Below are positions 35,075 through 46,799 of a DNA stretch of 64,000 nucleotides, in pieces; within the stretch, counting starts at the first letter, position 1, and every line of letters starts with the position of its first letter. Below the pieces are notes generated by a model that was given only the letters and a program-made list of their open reading frames with translations, ran no database searches and was not told the origin of the DNA. The stretch lies in NCBI GenBank assembly GCA_900660155.1, contig CABFPE010000174.1, positions 393,394 through 457,393 on the forward strand, given 5' to 3'. The position numbers and the translations under genes are program-made. Origin of the DNA: Hofstenia miamia (Eukaryota; Xenacoelomorpha; Acoela; Hofsteniidae).

Positions 35075-36433
35075 TAGGGATGTGCCAGAATCCGGTATCC
35101 GCTAAGTCGGCAATTACACAACCGGATGAGGATATCCGGTATCCGGTAAAATTTAATTTGCTTACCGGATTTTCCGGATAATAAATTCTAAGATAAATCT
35201 TGATTTAAAAATGGAATTTTCGAGGAAAAGGGTATATTTTTTCCAAGATATGGAAGTTTTCATGCAACAAAACAAGTTTTTCTGACATATCAGGAAGTAG
35301 TGCATTTAATATTTATTTATTTTCATTCGTAAGAAGTTTATATTAACTGGGAAATTATGGTTGGTCTTCATTAATAATATAATAATTAGAGCAACCAAAA
35401 GTTATAAAAGTCATATTTTTGTGTTGGTCTATTTTGCAGTCTTTTTAAAATTAGATGGTGCAGTTAAATAGGAAGTTATAAAATTATAAAAAGTCATATT
35501 TTTGTTTTTTGAAAAAACGGTAATATTTGTGGCTGAAATGTCATAAAAGTAATATTTTGGCATACTTTCATAAAAATTAAGAAGAAAATTAATGCTTTAT
35601 TGTGACTGCTTTAAATCATTTAAACTAATATATATACATACTGGTCTAACCCCCGAGAAGTCGAATTGCTAGCTAATTGTTGACACGACCTGACCCACTG
35701 CTCGTTGCGTTTCTTGTACTGGCCATGTATGCTGGCAGCTGAAAAAATATTAAAGGAACTATATGCATTATTATTTCATGGATTTTGCAATGCACTCGCA
35801 AAATATGTGAGGGTTGACATCTAATTGCTTCAATTAATCCTGCCATCATAAAAATCAAAGTTGTTCAATGTTTGACAGAGTTGGAATTCCACTATATGAT
35901 GTTATTACTCCCACCCTTGATCTTGGAAATAATGGGGTATATCAAGTCATGTTTAGAAAATACCGGTTTCACCCGCTATAATTGAAGGAAAGGGGATGGA
36001 CATGTAATGGGAATTGTATGACAAGTTACGAAAATGTCAAGCAACACAGGCTGCAAATGAGAGACGTTTCTCTATGTTGAGAAAACTCTTGATCTATGAC
36101 AGAAATTTAGCCACAATAATACATGGAAATTTATGTGCTGTTATTATAATTTAGTGAAGCAATTGCTTTAAAAAATTTAATTATTATTATGTAAGAGTTT
36201 TGTTTTTGTTTTATATTGCTTAAATGGATCATTTTAAAAAATGGATGGTCGTATTTTAGGGAATATTTAACTAAATTCCGTCATATTTTGTCATAGAAAT
36301 GAATTTATATTTTGATTTTTTAAAATCATAGTTCTGGTTTCCCTAGTAATAATTATGCTATATATTATCCGGTAAATTATCCAGAATCCGGAATTATCCA
36401 GATATTCAATTCACTTTCCGGATCCCATTCCTA
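35075..36433 (+). mobile_element. hAT DNA transposon, 1.36 kb decayed copy
   Basis: The left end TAGGGATGTGCCAGAATCCGG (35075) and the right end TTTCCGGATCCCATTCCTA (to 36433) form imperfect inverted repeats typed TAGGGATG, as in hAT elements. CCGGATATCCGG-like words cluster just inside both ends. The eight bases before the left end (CAGGCAAC) and after the right end (CAGGAAAT) agree at six of eight positions, consistent with an aged 8-bp hAT target duplication. The transposase C-terminus lies inside on the plus strand. The length is less than half of an autonomous hAT, so most coding sequence is deleted. Confidence 0.8.
36047..36154 (+). pseudogene. hAT transposase C-terminus
   Basis: The plus-strand frame reads QAANERRFSMLRKLLIYDRN, then LATIIHGNLCAVIII and a TAG stop at 36152-36154. 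'A--ER-FS-L-K---D-RN' is the signature of the hAT dimerization domain near the protein's C-terminus. Upstream sequence in the element contains only scattered codons in other frames. It differs in sequence from the hAT fragment at 27.3 kb, so they belong to different families. Confidence 0.75.
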
Positions 36434-36682
36434 CAGGAAATATAACAAGACATAGTGAGTGTCTATGATACAAATATTTAATATATTCAAGAAAAATTTC
36501 TCATAAATATAATATTCTTAACAATTTCAAAATTTAACAAAAATATCGGAAAATTCATTGAAGCATTTACAAAGTAAGACATATTTTTTAAAGGTGAAAA
36601 CCGTATCTTAAGAAAATTTAGTCAAGTCACAAGTCTTTGACACCACTCATTTTCAACTAAAAAAATTATGCATATATATTTA

Positions 36683-36721
<39 letters not shown>

Positions 36722-39700
36722 TTATGTCAGAACCATTATATTTTTGGCGAAAAACAATGGTTTTAAATTATTGACAGAGCAATGCCCTAAAAATGAAATT
36801 CATTTATAAAATATATTTGCTCAAATACATGTAGCATAATTTCAGTATAAACCTAGGATAGGTTTCTTTTATTTGAATCAAACTATATCAATAATATTTT
36901 TACCCAACACTGCATTTGGATTGACTACTAAAACAGTTATAATTCAACTGCGTAAGTTGAACTGCCAAAACACATATGCATTAATGCAAATCTAATAGTC
37001 TTTGATGAGTTTATATGCTTCTTTCGTCATTAATCTGAAAGTGACTTAGAAATTGTGTTTGAAATTCGCTGTTAACAAAATATGCATTGTAATGAAAAAA
37101 TTATTTTAATAGATTCTGCAGGTTTTTCTACACTACGTAGAAATAATCAATCATTTTAATGCACTCAAACGTTCAGCTTAATGAAATTTCACTGAATGAT
37201 TGTTAGGTATTATAAATACTTGTCTAAATCTTTATCATTCTTTGATTTAATAGACATTTAGAATACAATACATAACCGGAATTGAAAACTTAAATTTAGA
37301 TATTTTTATGAAGAAAAATTCAAAAAATTTAGCTAAGCTTAGAATCAACAGTGAATCAAATATCGTGCAAGTTTTGTGAGGCTTGAAGTGCAGCTAACGT
37401 TCGCTAGGATAGTCTGGTGAAAAATATTGAATATTCGTAATTTAAGTAGTTCTTGTATTGTCGTCAATATCTCTAGTCAAATTGAGTCACCTGCGAGCTG
37501 TGGACTTAAATTAAATATGTTTCTGCCATATACTGCCACAAACGTCAAAGATCAAACATAATGAGTGAGAGTGTAGAAGAATGTTAAAAGCTTATCTAAA
37601 ATACAATTTGCATATCATTTGATCGCGGTTAATCCTATTTAACCCAGATATGTGATGACTTCTATTTAATAATTTTAAAGCTCACTAAATAATGAAGATA
37701 TCTCTAACCTGAAAAAACCAATAGATACATTATCATCTCCTCTTTCATTCTATTAAAAAAGTTAGTATTTTTATATACTTCAAGCACAGAATAATTTTTT
37801 ATCGCAAGTTAACAGGAAAGCTCACTTGCCCGAAGGATTGATGAACATTGTTTGAAAATGTGGTACATTAATGCAACAATGGGCAGTGTAGGGTTAAATG
37901 AAAGCAGATACTGAAATATATTTGCAAGTGTAAAATTTGACTACACTACAAGGTGACATTTAGAATTCATTGAAAGTACACTACACTCTTCTTCAATTTC
38001 TTTTAATAAAATAAACGTGAAAAATTCGCAGTTGTTTTCATTTAATTCATTGAAAGTTTTCCAGGACCCAAATGAAAACGGCGTTAGTATTGCAATTCAT
38101 AATTCATATTTTTATTCAGAGAGTTTATATGAAATCCAACATTTGAGGCATTTATTATATATACAGAGTGTTTTATGTGTGTCCACTATATACTATATTT
38201 AACACATGAAATTTTTTGAAACATAGTACAGTTTAAAATATGAAAAATATCATTGAAAAAATTAATATTGAAAATCAGAACAGTAATTTCTCAATTTGAA
38301 CTATCTACTATATCTTAGCCTTTATTAAGACTTGATTCTGTTCAAGCTGTCTTTCCAATATTGGTCTGTTGTTCGAATGTGTGGTCTTTCACTTTCATAT
38401 GCAATAAGACACCTAGCTAAAATTGATTATCACAATGTCTACTAACCATACTTACGTTAATGGGTGTTTTGTTTTTAGGCCTTTTCGTTTACTATTACGC
38501 ACTGTTGCAAATACAAATTTACACATTATAGGTAAAGAATAATTCATCGTAGACAGTAAAAATGGTTGATATACTATTTTCATTATATTTTATAAAACAC
38601 ATCAAGACAGCCATATGAAATCCAATGTGTATTTCATATGTTTCCTATGCATTTTCAATGAGACTGTCATTAATTAACGCCTACAACACGTCACAGCTGT
38701 ATATTAATTATTGTCTAATGTTGATGGAAATGTTCAGATGTTAGCAAAGTGTTTGCAAAAGAAAGGAATATTGGAGTTAATAGAGATTTATTAATGATAG
38801 AATAATCTAAAGTTTTGAAAAGAAATGCTGCCTGTAAATTCTTGATAAATGGTTAACAAATTCCATAAAATAGTCTGTTCCTTGAATTTTCACTAAAAAT
38901 TAGAAGACAACAATTTGTATATGCGCATAAAATCTCTTAATATAAGCAAAATAAAATACTCCATAAATCCTATTATGTTATATTTCCGGAATATGAGTAA
39001 GAAAATAAAATTTATTTTACATTAAAAGTACCGTATATACAAAAACATAATTAGCTTATTTAATTATTTCTGAGCTTCAAAATTTTGAATCATGTCACTT
39101 TTTAAAAAGGCTGCAATATAGTAAAATGATAAAATGATAAACTAATTTATGAGTATAGCCATCCAATTGGATTTTAAATTAGAATTATGGGTTTCAACAT
39201 TGTCCACTGGAGGCCTAGTCTAAAATAGTGAAATTAACTCTCCCAACTAAAATGACTGTAAATAACCAAAACTGTTCCTTAAAAAGCATTTCCTGAAAAC
39301 AAAAGATAGCGTGTTCATATTTAATTGCTGGTAAAGCACAATCTGAATGCATGATTTGGAACAGCTTTGAATTTAAAACTTATTTTAAAACAATTGCCAT
39401 TATTTAAAATATACCTCAGAAATATTCCAATTGTCTACTGATTTTAGATTTAGACAAACTATTGAAAACAACGTATTATTCCATAAACAATTAACTGAAG
39501 CACTCTTATGAGCCAAAAATTAAACTTTGTCTGCAAAGTACAAGACAATCAATAATACTAATAATTAACTTCTCCTGATTCGCTTAGACAAAAAAGATTA
39601 GACTATTTTGGTTGCAACTGTGCTTAAGAAGCGTCAAAGTTGAGACAGATATCGACAACACTGTCGTTTATGAATTTCTTGATTCTTATTTATTAATAAA

Positions 39701-40830
39701 TTTAATTAAGTTCGTCAAGAACAGCGATCAGTCGTTCACCGTTTGTCGGAGCCCTTCACCCTCTCAAAGATGGATATAGGCAGGGCAGGGAAGGGTTTTG
39801 CCAAGGTATTGGAAGGGATGGGACTAAAAAATGGGCTTAAATTATTCAACTACACAAACACAAAATTTTACGAAAGTCAACCCAAATACAGTGGATGCTC
39901 TATAATTTATAAAAATGTGTTAAAAATATAAGTTACATTTTGAAATTGTAGACTTCTATAAGACTCACTTAGGATTTTCAATTTCAGTGTGCAGATATTA
40001 TAGTAAGTTCTTAACACCCAAATTTGGTCTTGCAGACCGAAAATTTGAAGAAATTTATTTAGTGAAGATCATAAAAATGGACCTAAGATGGTCCGAATTG
40101 GTACTATGTTGAGTGGAACAGACAGAGCTTGGGTCTACATTTTTGAACCATATATACCTTTACCCTTCGCTCACAGTCTCATGAACCTGAACATTTGCCT
40201 TCCTTTTGCTAAATTAGATAATAAAAGTGTTTTTAATAATTGATAATATTTGAGTCATAGCTTTTGGAAAGATTCTTTGATTGAGAAAACATTAGTGACT
40301 CATATTCATGAAATCCCTACTTTTTTCCATTTATACGATAATATATAATTTTCCATAAATAGCCGTGTTCAAAAACTTCCTTAGAAAAAATTTTAATCCA
40401 TTGAATGATTTTTAGTGTCACTTAAAATATGGTTCTCTAATGAAACACTTTTAAAATTAAAAAAATTAGCCTATGTGTTATGTGCATATTTTCTAGCTGA
40501 AATGCACGCACAGATTTTATATCAACGCATTCTTTTAAAACCTTTTCTTGTAGAGATATTCGATTTCATTGTGTTAGTTTATTGGCAAAATTCAATATAG
40601 AACTAAATATCTTCGATACATTTCAATTGACTGGATTATTCCTTTCAAAGTTTTTATTTTGCAGTACTTATTATCAAAAACCGTTAATTTTTAAAATGAA
40701 TTCAAATTTATATACACATTGGTATCTACATTTTCCCTTATTGTTTCATTTTGTTCAAACAAATGATTTAGTCAAAAATATTTTGCATAACTAATAACAT
40801 AACTAAAAAAAATGGTGAAATCAGACATGC
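36434..40830. other. AT-rich non-coding stretch
   Basis: No supported gene. Contains a (TA)n tract at 36671-36720. The frame at 39743-39931 begins in a GC-richer patch (GRAGKGFAKVLEGMG) but matches nothing I recognise. Confidence 0.4.
36671..36720. repeat. (TA)n microsatellite
   Basis: TA tract of about 50 bases, with one TG interruption at its start. Confidence 0.95.
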
Positions 40831-40835
40831 AACTA

Positions 40836-40859
40836 TGACGTCATACTTGCATGACGTCA
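40836..40859. promoter_or_regulatory. paired CRE-like sites
   Basis: Two perfect TGACGTCA octamers at 40836-40843 and 40852-40859, 16 bases start to start. These fit bZIP (CREB/ATF) binding sites. No gene start is recognised nearby, so their role is inferred only. Confidence 0.35.
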
Positions 40860-41735
40860 AGGAGAAATTTAAATAGAAAAATCAATAAAATTTCTTAGAA
40901 GTATAGGTAAGGATGCCATAGTTTGAGTATTTAAAAATAAATTTAGTCTCATAAAAATATATAGTGAATACAATATGCAAAAATTCAAATCAAATATTGA
41001 TCTTTCGTAGATCAAAATTGTTGACTTACTATATGAAACTTTGTTGGACAAAACTAGCTAACTAAGTGAATTGTATTTAAATTTTGAAGTGTTTTAAAAA
41101 CGTTTTTCAATCGTAACTCATACTACTAACGAATCAATTGAAAACTGAAATGTCAAAAAAAAATTTAGTGATTTTTCCAGAATTCAACTGTGAATTTGAT
41201 TTGGAATTTACAAATGCAGTAAATTGTTTGGACCTTGCTCTGAATCCTTTGCTATTACCAGCTTCAACTGAAAGTTTCTCTGTTATACTGAACTTTTTGC
41301 AACAAAATAGATATTGTATTTTATGTGTGTTATGATGTTAATTAAGAAGGTCCCTGTCGACGTGAATTAACCCTATTTTTAATGGGGGAAAGGGGTCACA
41401 AAATTGTGATTAGCTCAAGGCTTATTGCAAATATTCAAGACATGAGCTGTTTTTCATTTCTTGAAAACACTATGCCAATATCTTTGCCAAAAAAATCCTA
41501 TGGACATTTTGTATGAGGGAAGTATTAACATATTTTTATACTGAAGTTTTTGTTTCATAATTAGCTCGTAATAATCCCATGATGCATTTTTTGTTATAAT
41601 TTGCATCTTGAGAAATACAATTATTGCAATAAAGTTATTGTGCACTACAATTTGTGTCACAAGTAAAAAAATAGGACGCAGTTGCATCGATTCTTTTTAA
41701 CTGTGTGATATTTTGCTTACCTCATGTTGTAAAAT

Positions 41736-41747
41736 GCTGACGTCAGC
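41736..41747. promoter_or_regulatory. 12-base CRE palindrome GCTGACGTCAGC
   Basis: Perfect 12-base palindrome centred on the TGACGTCA consensus for bZIP factors, 0.9 kb from the paired sites. No adjacent gene is recognised. Confidence 0.35.
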
Positions 41748-44630
41748 AAAAATATGCTAACAATATGCAATATCACTATGTGTATTTAATTTTCTATGTT
41801 AAGAGAAGCTACCTGTCATATTTCAAAGCGATTGGATCATTATTAAGTAAAGTAGGTAGGAGTACAATTTTGAAGAAGTTTTCTCTTGTTTGTTATAATT
41901 CAATATTGTGTAATTGTAGCTAATAAGCTTTTAGCTGCGTATAACTTTGATTAAATACATATTCATAGCATTGTTTAAGCTCAAGAATTATTGCTAATTT
42001 TCGAGAAATTTATTATGGCTGGAAGCAATCTTTATTTTAATGGCCATGTAGCCTATAAGTAAAAATTGTTGGATTTACAAGAAAAAATTCTGAGATCTTA
42101 AAGCAAAACAAATTAAGTTAGCAGATATAAACCCTTACTAGTTGATTTGATTGATACTAATAGCTGCAGTGAATGGACAATTACACCAAGATTCAATATA
42201 AACAGTCTGTAGACGAAAAAACCTTTTGTGAGAAATTAAAAAACGTTTGGTTGCTTAATTCAATAATCTCGCCCATTTCACTTATACTGAATTCCCATGA
42301 CAATTTCTGACAGTTCTAATTTGCTTTTGAGTCGAATTGTTTATTATGGTTGGCACACCCAGAGGTCAGTATTTTTATTTGTTAATTTTTGCACAATGCG
42401 GCTTTCATTGAACAGACTTACTCATTGTTCTGAGGCGATGTACTACGCTATTTTAAAGTATTGTCATTCAAATCCGATATAATATTTATTTAATTCTTTC
42501 TGTAGTGTTTTAATCACCCTCGAAACCTAGTAATGAGTAATTTTACATGAGTATTTTACATACAAATTGTCAGTCTGATGCACTAAAATCATACAGCAAA
42601 ATTTGTAATCATATTAGTAAATGTAAACCAATGCAGAATACATCCATAGCGCAGAGCGTGCAGTTATATGTTAAGCGGAATTAGAATCACAACATACACG
42701 TAGAAAACATCTATAAATCATGGTTTTGGATGGTGTAAACATTTTGATAAGGCGATATTTAAGGGAAATGGCATTCACTATGAACATTTGTAAACAACCT
42801 TGCCCACCCAACAGATGCATCTCATTCATTTTGAATGGGTGGAGAAGCAGTAATAATGCACACTGGATGATCAGTGGAAAATCTTTTTCGGATGTTCAGT
42901 TGAACTGCCATTTCCGTGTCAAGATGAAGGTCAACCACCTCTTTGGCATCGGTTTAGGAACTCAGTGCGTCAAGTTTCCTACTAAGATCATGGCATGAAC
43001 AAATGAATGCAGATGCACTTGAAAAAAATGGTGGGGTCCTAAGGCTTCATTCAGTGATGTAGCATAGGAAGATAGCCTAATACCTTGTACAAAGGGTTAA
43101 AAGTTAAATTTATCAGAATTATGAATGGTTTAGTTTTAAAACGTGTTATTCCAGTTGTCTGATTGCATTTTGTCCAAAAATGACATCTTATATAAAATAT
43201 TCTGGGGTTTCTAAAAATGTATTAAGCACATTTTAATGTTTATTTGACAAACTTAATAATAAATAGAAAAATGACATTTTTGTACAACAAGGAAATGAAC
43301 TGAGGCATTTTTTATTGTCTATTTCGAAGTTCAAGAATATAAGAATTTGAAATCTCGATGGTATATATAGCATTTTAGTGATGTGAAATTACAGAACTCA
43401 TATAAAAAAGTGATGTCACTGGAATGTATTTATAAAATGATATAAATTGACATACAGTGTGATGGAGAAAAACCCTGGAATCTGCACTAGTACTCATTAG
43501 ACCTTGACTTAGTTTCATTGGCAAAAGACTGAATTTGAAAGAGAAAATTCAGTAGATATGGAACTGATTATGGGGAAACGATCAAAAAGTTCGCTGCTTT
43601 AGTTGGTCAGATTGTGAACGCTTTGTCTCCTTCTTAGAAAATATATATTTTATAAAACGATATTATTATCATTTCGCTTCACTTAGTATACAAGAGTAGA
43701 TTAGATCCACCTTTGAGAGCACACTCGAATTGACAAAATTGCGGTATAACTTCTATTATTCTTGTACATTATCTATGATTATTTATCAATAAATTTTAAA
43801 TGTATAAAAAAGTCTGAGAAAATATAGGTATAAATTTTGATTTGTTATTCGAAAAATGTCAACCTGACAAATGCAATTATTTCGGTATATAATAATTGAA
43901 TCTTCGATATTCAGAAATATATTGCCAATGGATGTGAGATAAATAAATACAAATAATGTAACTTTTCCCTAAAGCCTAGAAAATACTGTTACTAAATTCA
44001 GGGTAAGTTTATTAGAAATGGAGAAATGGTGTACATGTAGTTCAAATGATTATATATTTTTAATTTTTTTTGTATGCGCATTTTCACCTAGTTTGTTTTT
44101 CATTCCCATTATATCTATTACTTGAGGAAATAATTCATAGCTAATCACCGATTCATAAAAAGGCTTGCTAACTGCCAATCACTACGTGCCATTGTCGGCA
44201 ATCCATTGATGAGGAAGTGAGTGCTTCGTCGGCGGTGGGAGGAGATACCAATTCTTTCATAGAAGTGGATAAAATTTAGTTGCGGAATTGCGTCGAAAAG
44301 AGGAGACAACTTTCCCAATTTTATTTCGGGAGTGGAATGGAATGTTGTCTCCCATATTGCTACTTTATCAAACATACATACTTTATCCCAATACATGCTA
44401 ATGCCGAATGTCAGTAAAGCTGAATTCAAAAATTTTTACTCAAATGTTTTCAATTTTTAGTTGATGGACAACTAGGTGAAACAATTGTCCTTCTAACATA
44501 TATTAAATTGTTTGATTAAAAATTTCAATTTTATCTTTCAACTTTCGTTAAAGAAGAAAATTCTAATATTAATGCGGTGGATTAATTTTATAGATAATGT
44601 CAGATAAGCATAAATATATATATATATATA
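41748..44630. other. AT-rich stretch with two unexplained open frames
   Basis: A 92-codon plus-strand frame (42720-42998) and a 94-codon minus-strand frame (44145-44429, with FDKVAIWETTFHSTPEIKLG) lie in locally GC-richer sequence, but neither resembles a known family. On the plus strand at 44116-44196 there is an alternative exon-like reading (FIKRLANCQSLRAIVGNPLMR) followed by a good donor GTGAGT. None is strong enough to call. Confidence 0.3.
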
Positions 44631-44633
44631 TAT
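44615..44633. repeat. (TA)n tract at mariner insertion site
   Basis: TA tract directly against the left end of the mariner-like element. A further TATATA follows its right end, as expected for insertion into TA. Confidence 0.9.
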
Positions 44634-45540
44634 AACGGGTGATTACAAAAAAATTGGACAACGTTTGGAAGTAATTTCTTTGAATGCGAACAATTCTGTT
44701 TTAATGAATATCATTGGTAGATTGTTAACAAGCATACACAAGACAATTTTTAAGCTACATCGCTTTATTTTTTATTTTGAGACTATATTTAAAATGAGTG
44801 GACAATAACTTCTCCGAAATCGCAGCGTACAGTTCTATGATCAACATAATAACCAATACAAAACATTTGCGATTAATCATTTCATGCATGAGAATATTTC
44901 AATATATAATATCCTAAAAAATGCGGATGAGAGAAAAACAACAGTAAGAAAACTGCGAGTGGAAGAATAGCGAAGATAATGACGAAATCTCGAATTGCGA
45001 TCATGAAGAAGCAAATTTTTCAAGGTAAGAACACAAAATGGTTGACGAGAAAAATTTTATATTGAAAGATGTTTACGAGAACGATTGCTGCCATTTCTAC
45101 AAACAAGCATCCTGATAATCAATATGTATTTTGTCCTGATAAAGCGTCATCCCGCATGGCATTAAATTTATTACAAGAATAACAGATACAACTCGTTCCA
45201 AAAATATTTACCTAACCGATTTCCCGCAATTTCTACCTAATTTGGTATGCTTGCACAACTGGTATATGAAAATGGATGCATTGCCGCAGATATGAAGCAA
45301 ATCTCATGGAGGATAAGACGTTGTAAAAGAAAACTTACTGGTGAATCTGTACAGCGATTATATTCAATAACAAGAATGAAATTCAGAGACTGTTATACGA
45401 ATGGAACATATGCTTGTATTCATTGATTTTCATTGAAAAAGTGAATCCTTATATTCACAAATAAACATTAATAATTTAGCTTTATATTTTTCCCTTCTTA
45501 AAGTGCCTGTAAATTTTTTCCAATTTTTTACTCATCCGTT
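44634..45540 (+). mobile_element. mariner-like element, internally deleted
   Basis: The left end AACGGGTGATTACAAAAAAA and the right end (complement AACGGATGAGTAAAAAATTG) are inverted repeats of about 25 bases, flanked on both sides by TATA, consistent with TA target duplication. Inside is a plus-strand transposase reading whose N- and C-terminal parts are present but whose middle is shortened. At 907 bases it is well below the roughly 1.3 kb of an intact element. Confidence 0.8.
44794..45426 (+). pseudogene. mariner-like transposase, deleted and interrupted
   Basis: Starts MSGQ, a stop, then LLRNRSVQFYDQHNNQYKTF and INHFMHENISIYNILKNADE, which match the N-terminal HTH of a Tc1/mariner subgroup (FY--H-----TV-HF--EGI--STIY-IL). 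The C-terminal part reads LAQLVYENGCIAADMKQISW, then RIRRCKRKLTGESVQRLYS and YTNGTYACIH before TGA. This corresponds to the segment after the last catalytic acid. The section between holds at least five stops and lacks most of the DDE core. It would have been the transposase acting on the AACGG(G/A)TGA ends. Confidence 0.75.
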
Positions 45541-45756
45541 ATATATATTATTATTAACTACTTTAAGCCGTTGTTAATTAGGGTGCTCTATATTTTCTGA
45601 TGTTTAACATTTTCCATGAGACGTGAGTTTAAACACTTGTTTTTAACTGATTTTCTTAATGTAGTTCATCCTTTGCAATTTGCTTCGATATCGATCGAAT
45701 TGATTTATAGTTAATTCAAGATAATCACAAAGCAGTAGAAATTGCTTTTGCACTAT

Positions 45757-45786
45757 TTTCCTTGAGCTAGCCTACATCTTCATCAG
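45757..45786 (-). ncRNA. degenerate hammerhead-like motif
   Basis: On the minus strand CTGATGA is followed by one A, a decayed hairpin (GATGT-AGGCT-AGCTC) and GGAAA. The layout parallels the PLE motifs at 20343 and 21435, including the single extra base, but the stem has lost pairing. Probably the terminal part of another PLE-like element, now inert. Confidence 0.35.
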
Positions 45787-45903
45787 GCTTTATATACCAC
45801 AGGTCACTCAATTTTCTACCATTCTTCTCTAACCTATACCAATTCATGTTTTCTGTGACTAAAATCGAACTGATTACAAACATCAGCGATGCTAAGTTTT
45901 CTC

Positions 45904-46110
45904 TCAAGAATAGTTAAAGCCTAAGCTCAGCCTGTGACCATCTATCTCAACTTGCCACTTTCCCATCTGTCTATCTAGTTCATTCAATCCACTTCTGTGA
46001 TATTCATAAGCCTTCTTCGTGTTTTTCCTATCAATTGTTAGTTTGTTTTCTTTCTCTTACAGATCACTGCTAAGGTCTATGCGCAACTGATCTTCACATT
46101 TTAACAGCAG
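45904..46110 (-). pseudogene. decayed unidentified open frame
   Basis: The minus-strand frame reads LLLKCEDQLRIDLSSDL, a stop, then EKENKLTIDRKNTKKAYEYH and RSGLNELDRQMGKWQVEIDG before a second stop. The charged, helical character and the consistent frame across an internal stop suggest former coding sequence. It lies just upstream (minus strand) of the hammerhead-like motif, so both may belong to one retroelement. I do not recognise the protein. Confidence 0.4.
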
Positions 46111-46454
46111 TTGGCAGACTTGGTATTGGCCTCATTTTCTTGCTCTGAGTTTTCTGAATTAAGAATGTTCTTCCCACAAATATCCACTCTGAATATCCTC
46201 TCATGGGTGCTTCACAAATGTAGAGGTCGATTTGATGTTTCAAATTCTCAAATACTCGATGACTTTCTGATCACACTGCAAAAACATTTTCTGTAGTAGC
46301 ACTGCATGTGGTGTTAATATTTTTTTTAATTCTTAATCATTAGGATATTACTATCTTTCCTCCCAACTAATTAAATAGTGTTTGTTGTAGAAAATGGTTC
46401 AACTATACATTAGGACTGATTTTAGTTTGGATGGGAAACTGGTCGCATTTTTTA

Positions 46455-46740
46455 CCCAATACCCGAACCGTCTAGCAATGACTCGAGAGCTGACCCGATC
46501 AAAAAAAGACTCCCCCAACTACAGTATAATACGTACAAGAGTATCTTAGCATAAAAGTATCAATAAAAACTAGACAAAATCAATTAAATGTACAAAAAAC
46601 AATAAAAATCAATTGCGCTCTGTATGAATTTCAAAGATGTTTGACTTCTTAAATTTTGCCTTAAATCTGTTAATGTTCTTCCACCATAACAATTGTAAAT
46701 GACCGATGACCGACCCGTCTAAGAATGACTCACAACCCGA
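46455..46740. repeat. direct-repeat pair with CCGACCCG-type words
   Basis: CCCGAACCGTCTAGCAATGA near 46461 and CCGACCCGTCTAAGAATGAC near 46703 are homologous and in the same orientation about 240 bases apart. GC-rich repeated words like these are typical of hAT subterminal regions. No transposase lies between. Confidence 0.45.
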
Positions 46741-46799
46741 CCACACCAGAATAATATAATTTCTTATCCGAACCACTGCTGAGGTCGCGCTGGGGTAGC

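Noticed and set aside
42720..42998. 92-codon plus-strand open frame as a gene
   Set aside because: No recognised motif, no splice context, and the antisense strand is also nearly open; not distinguishable from chance.
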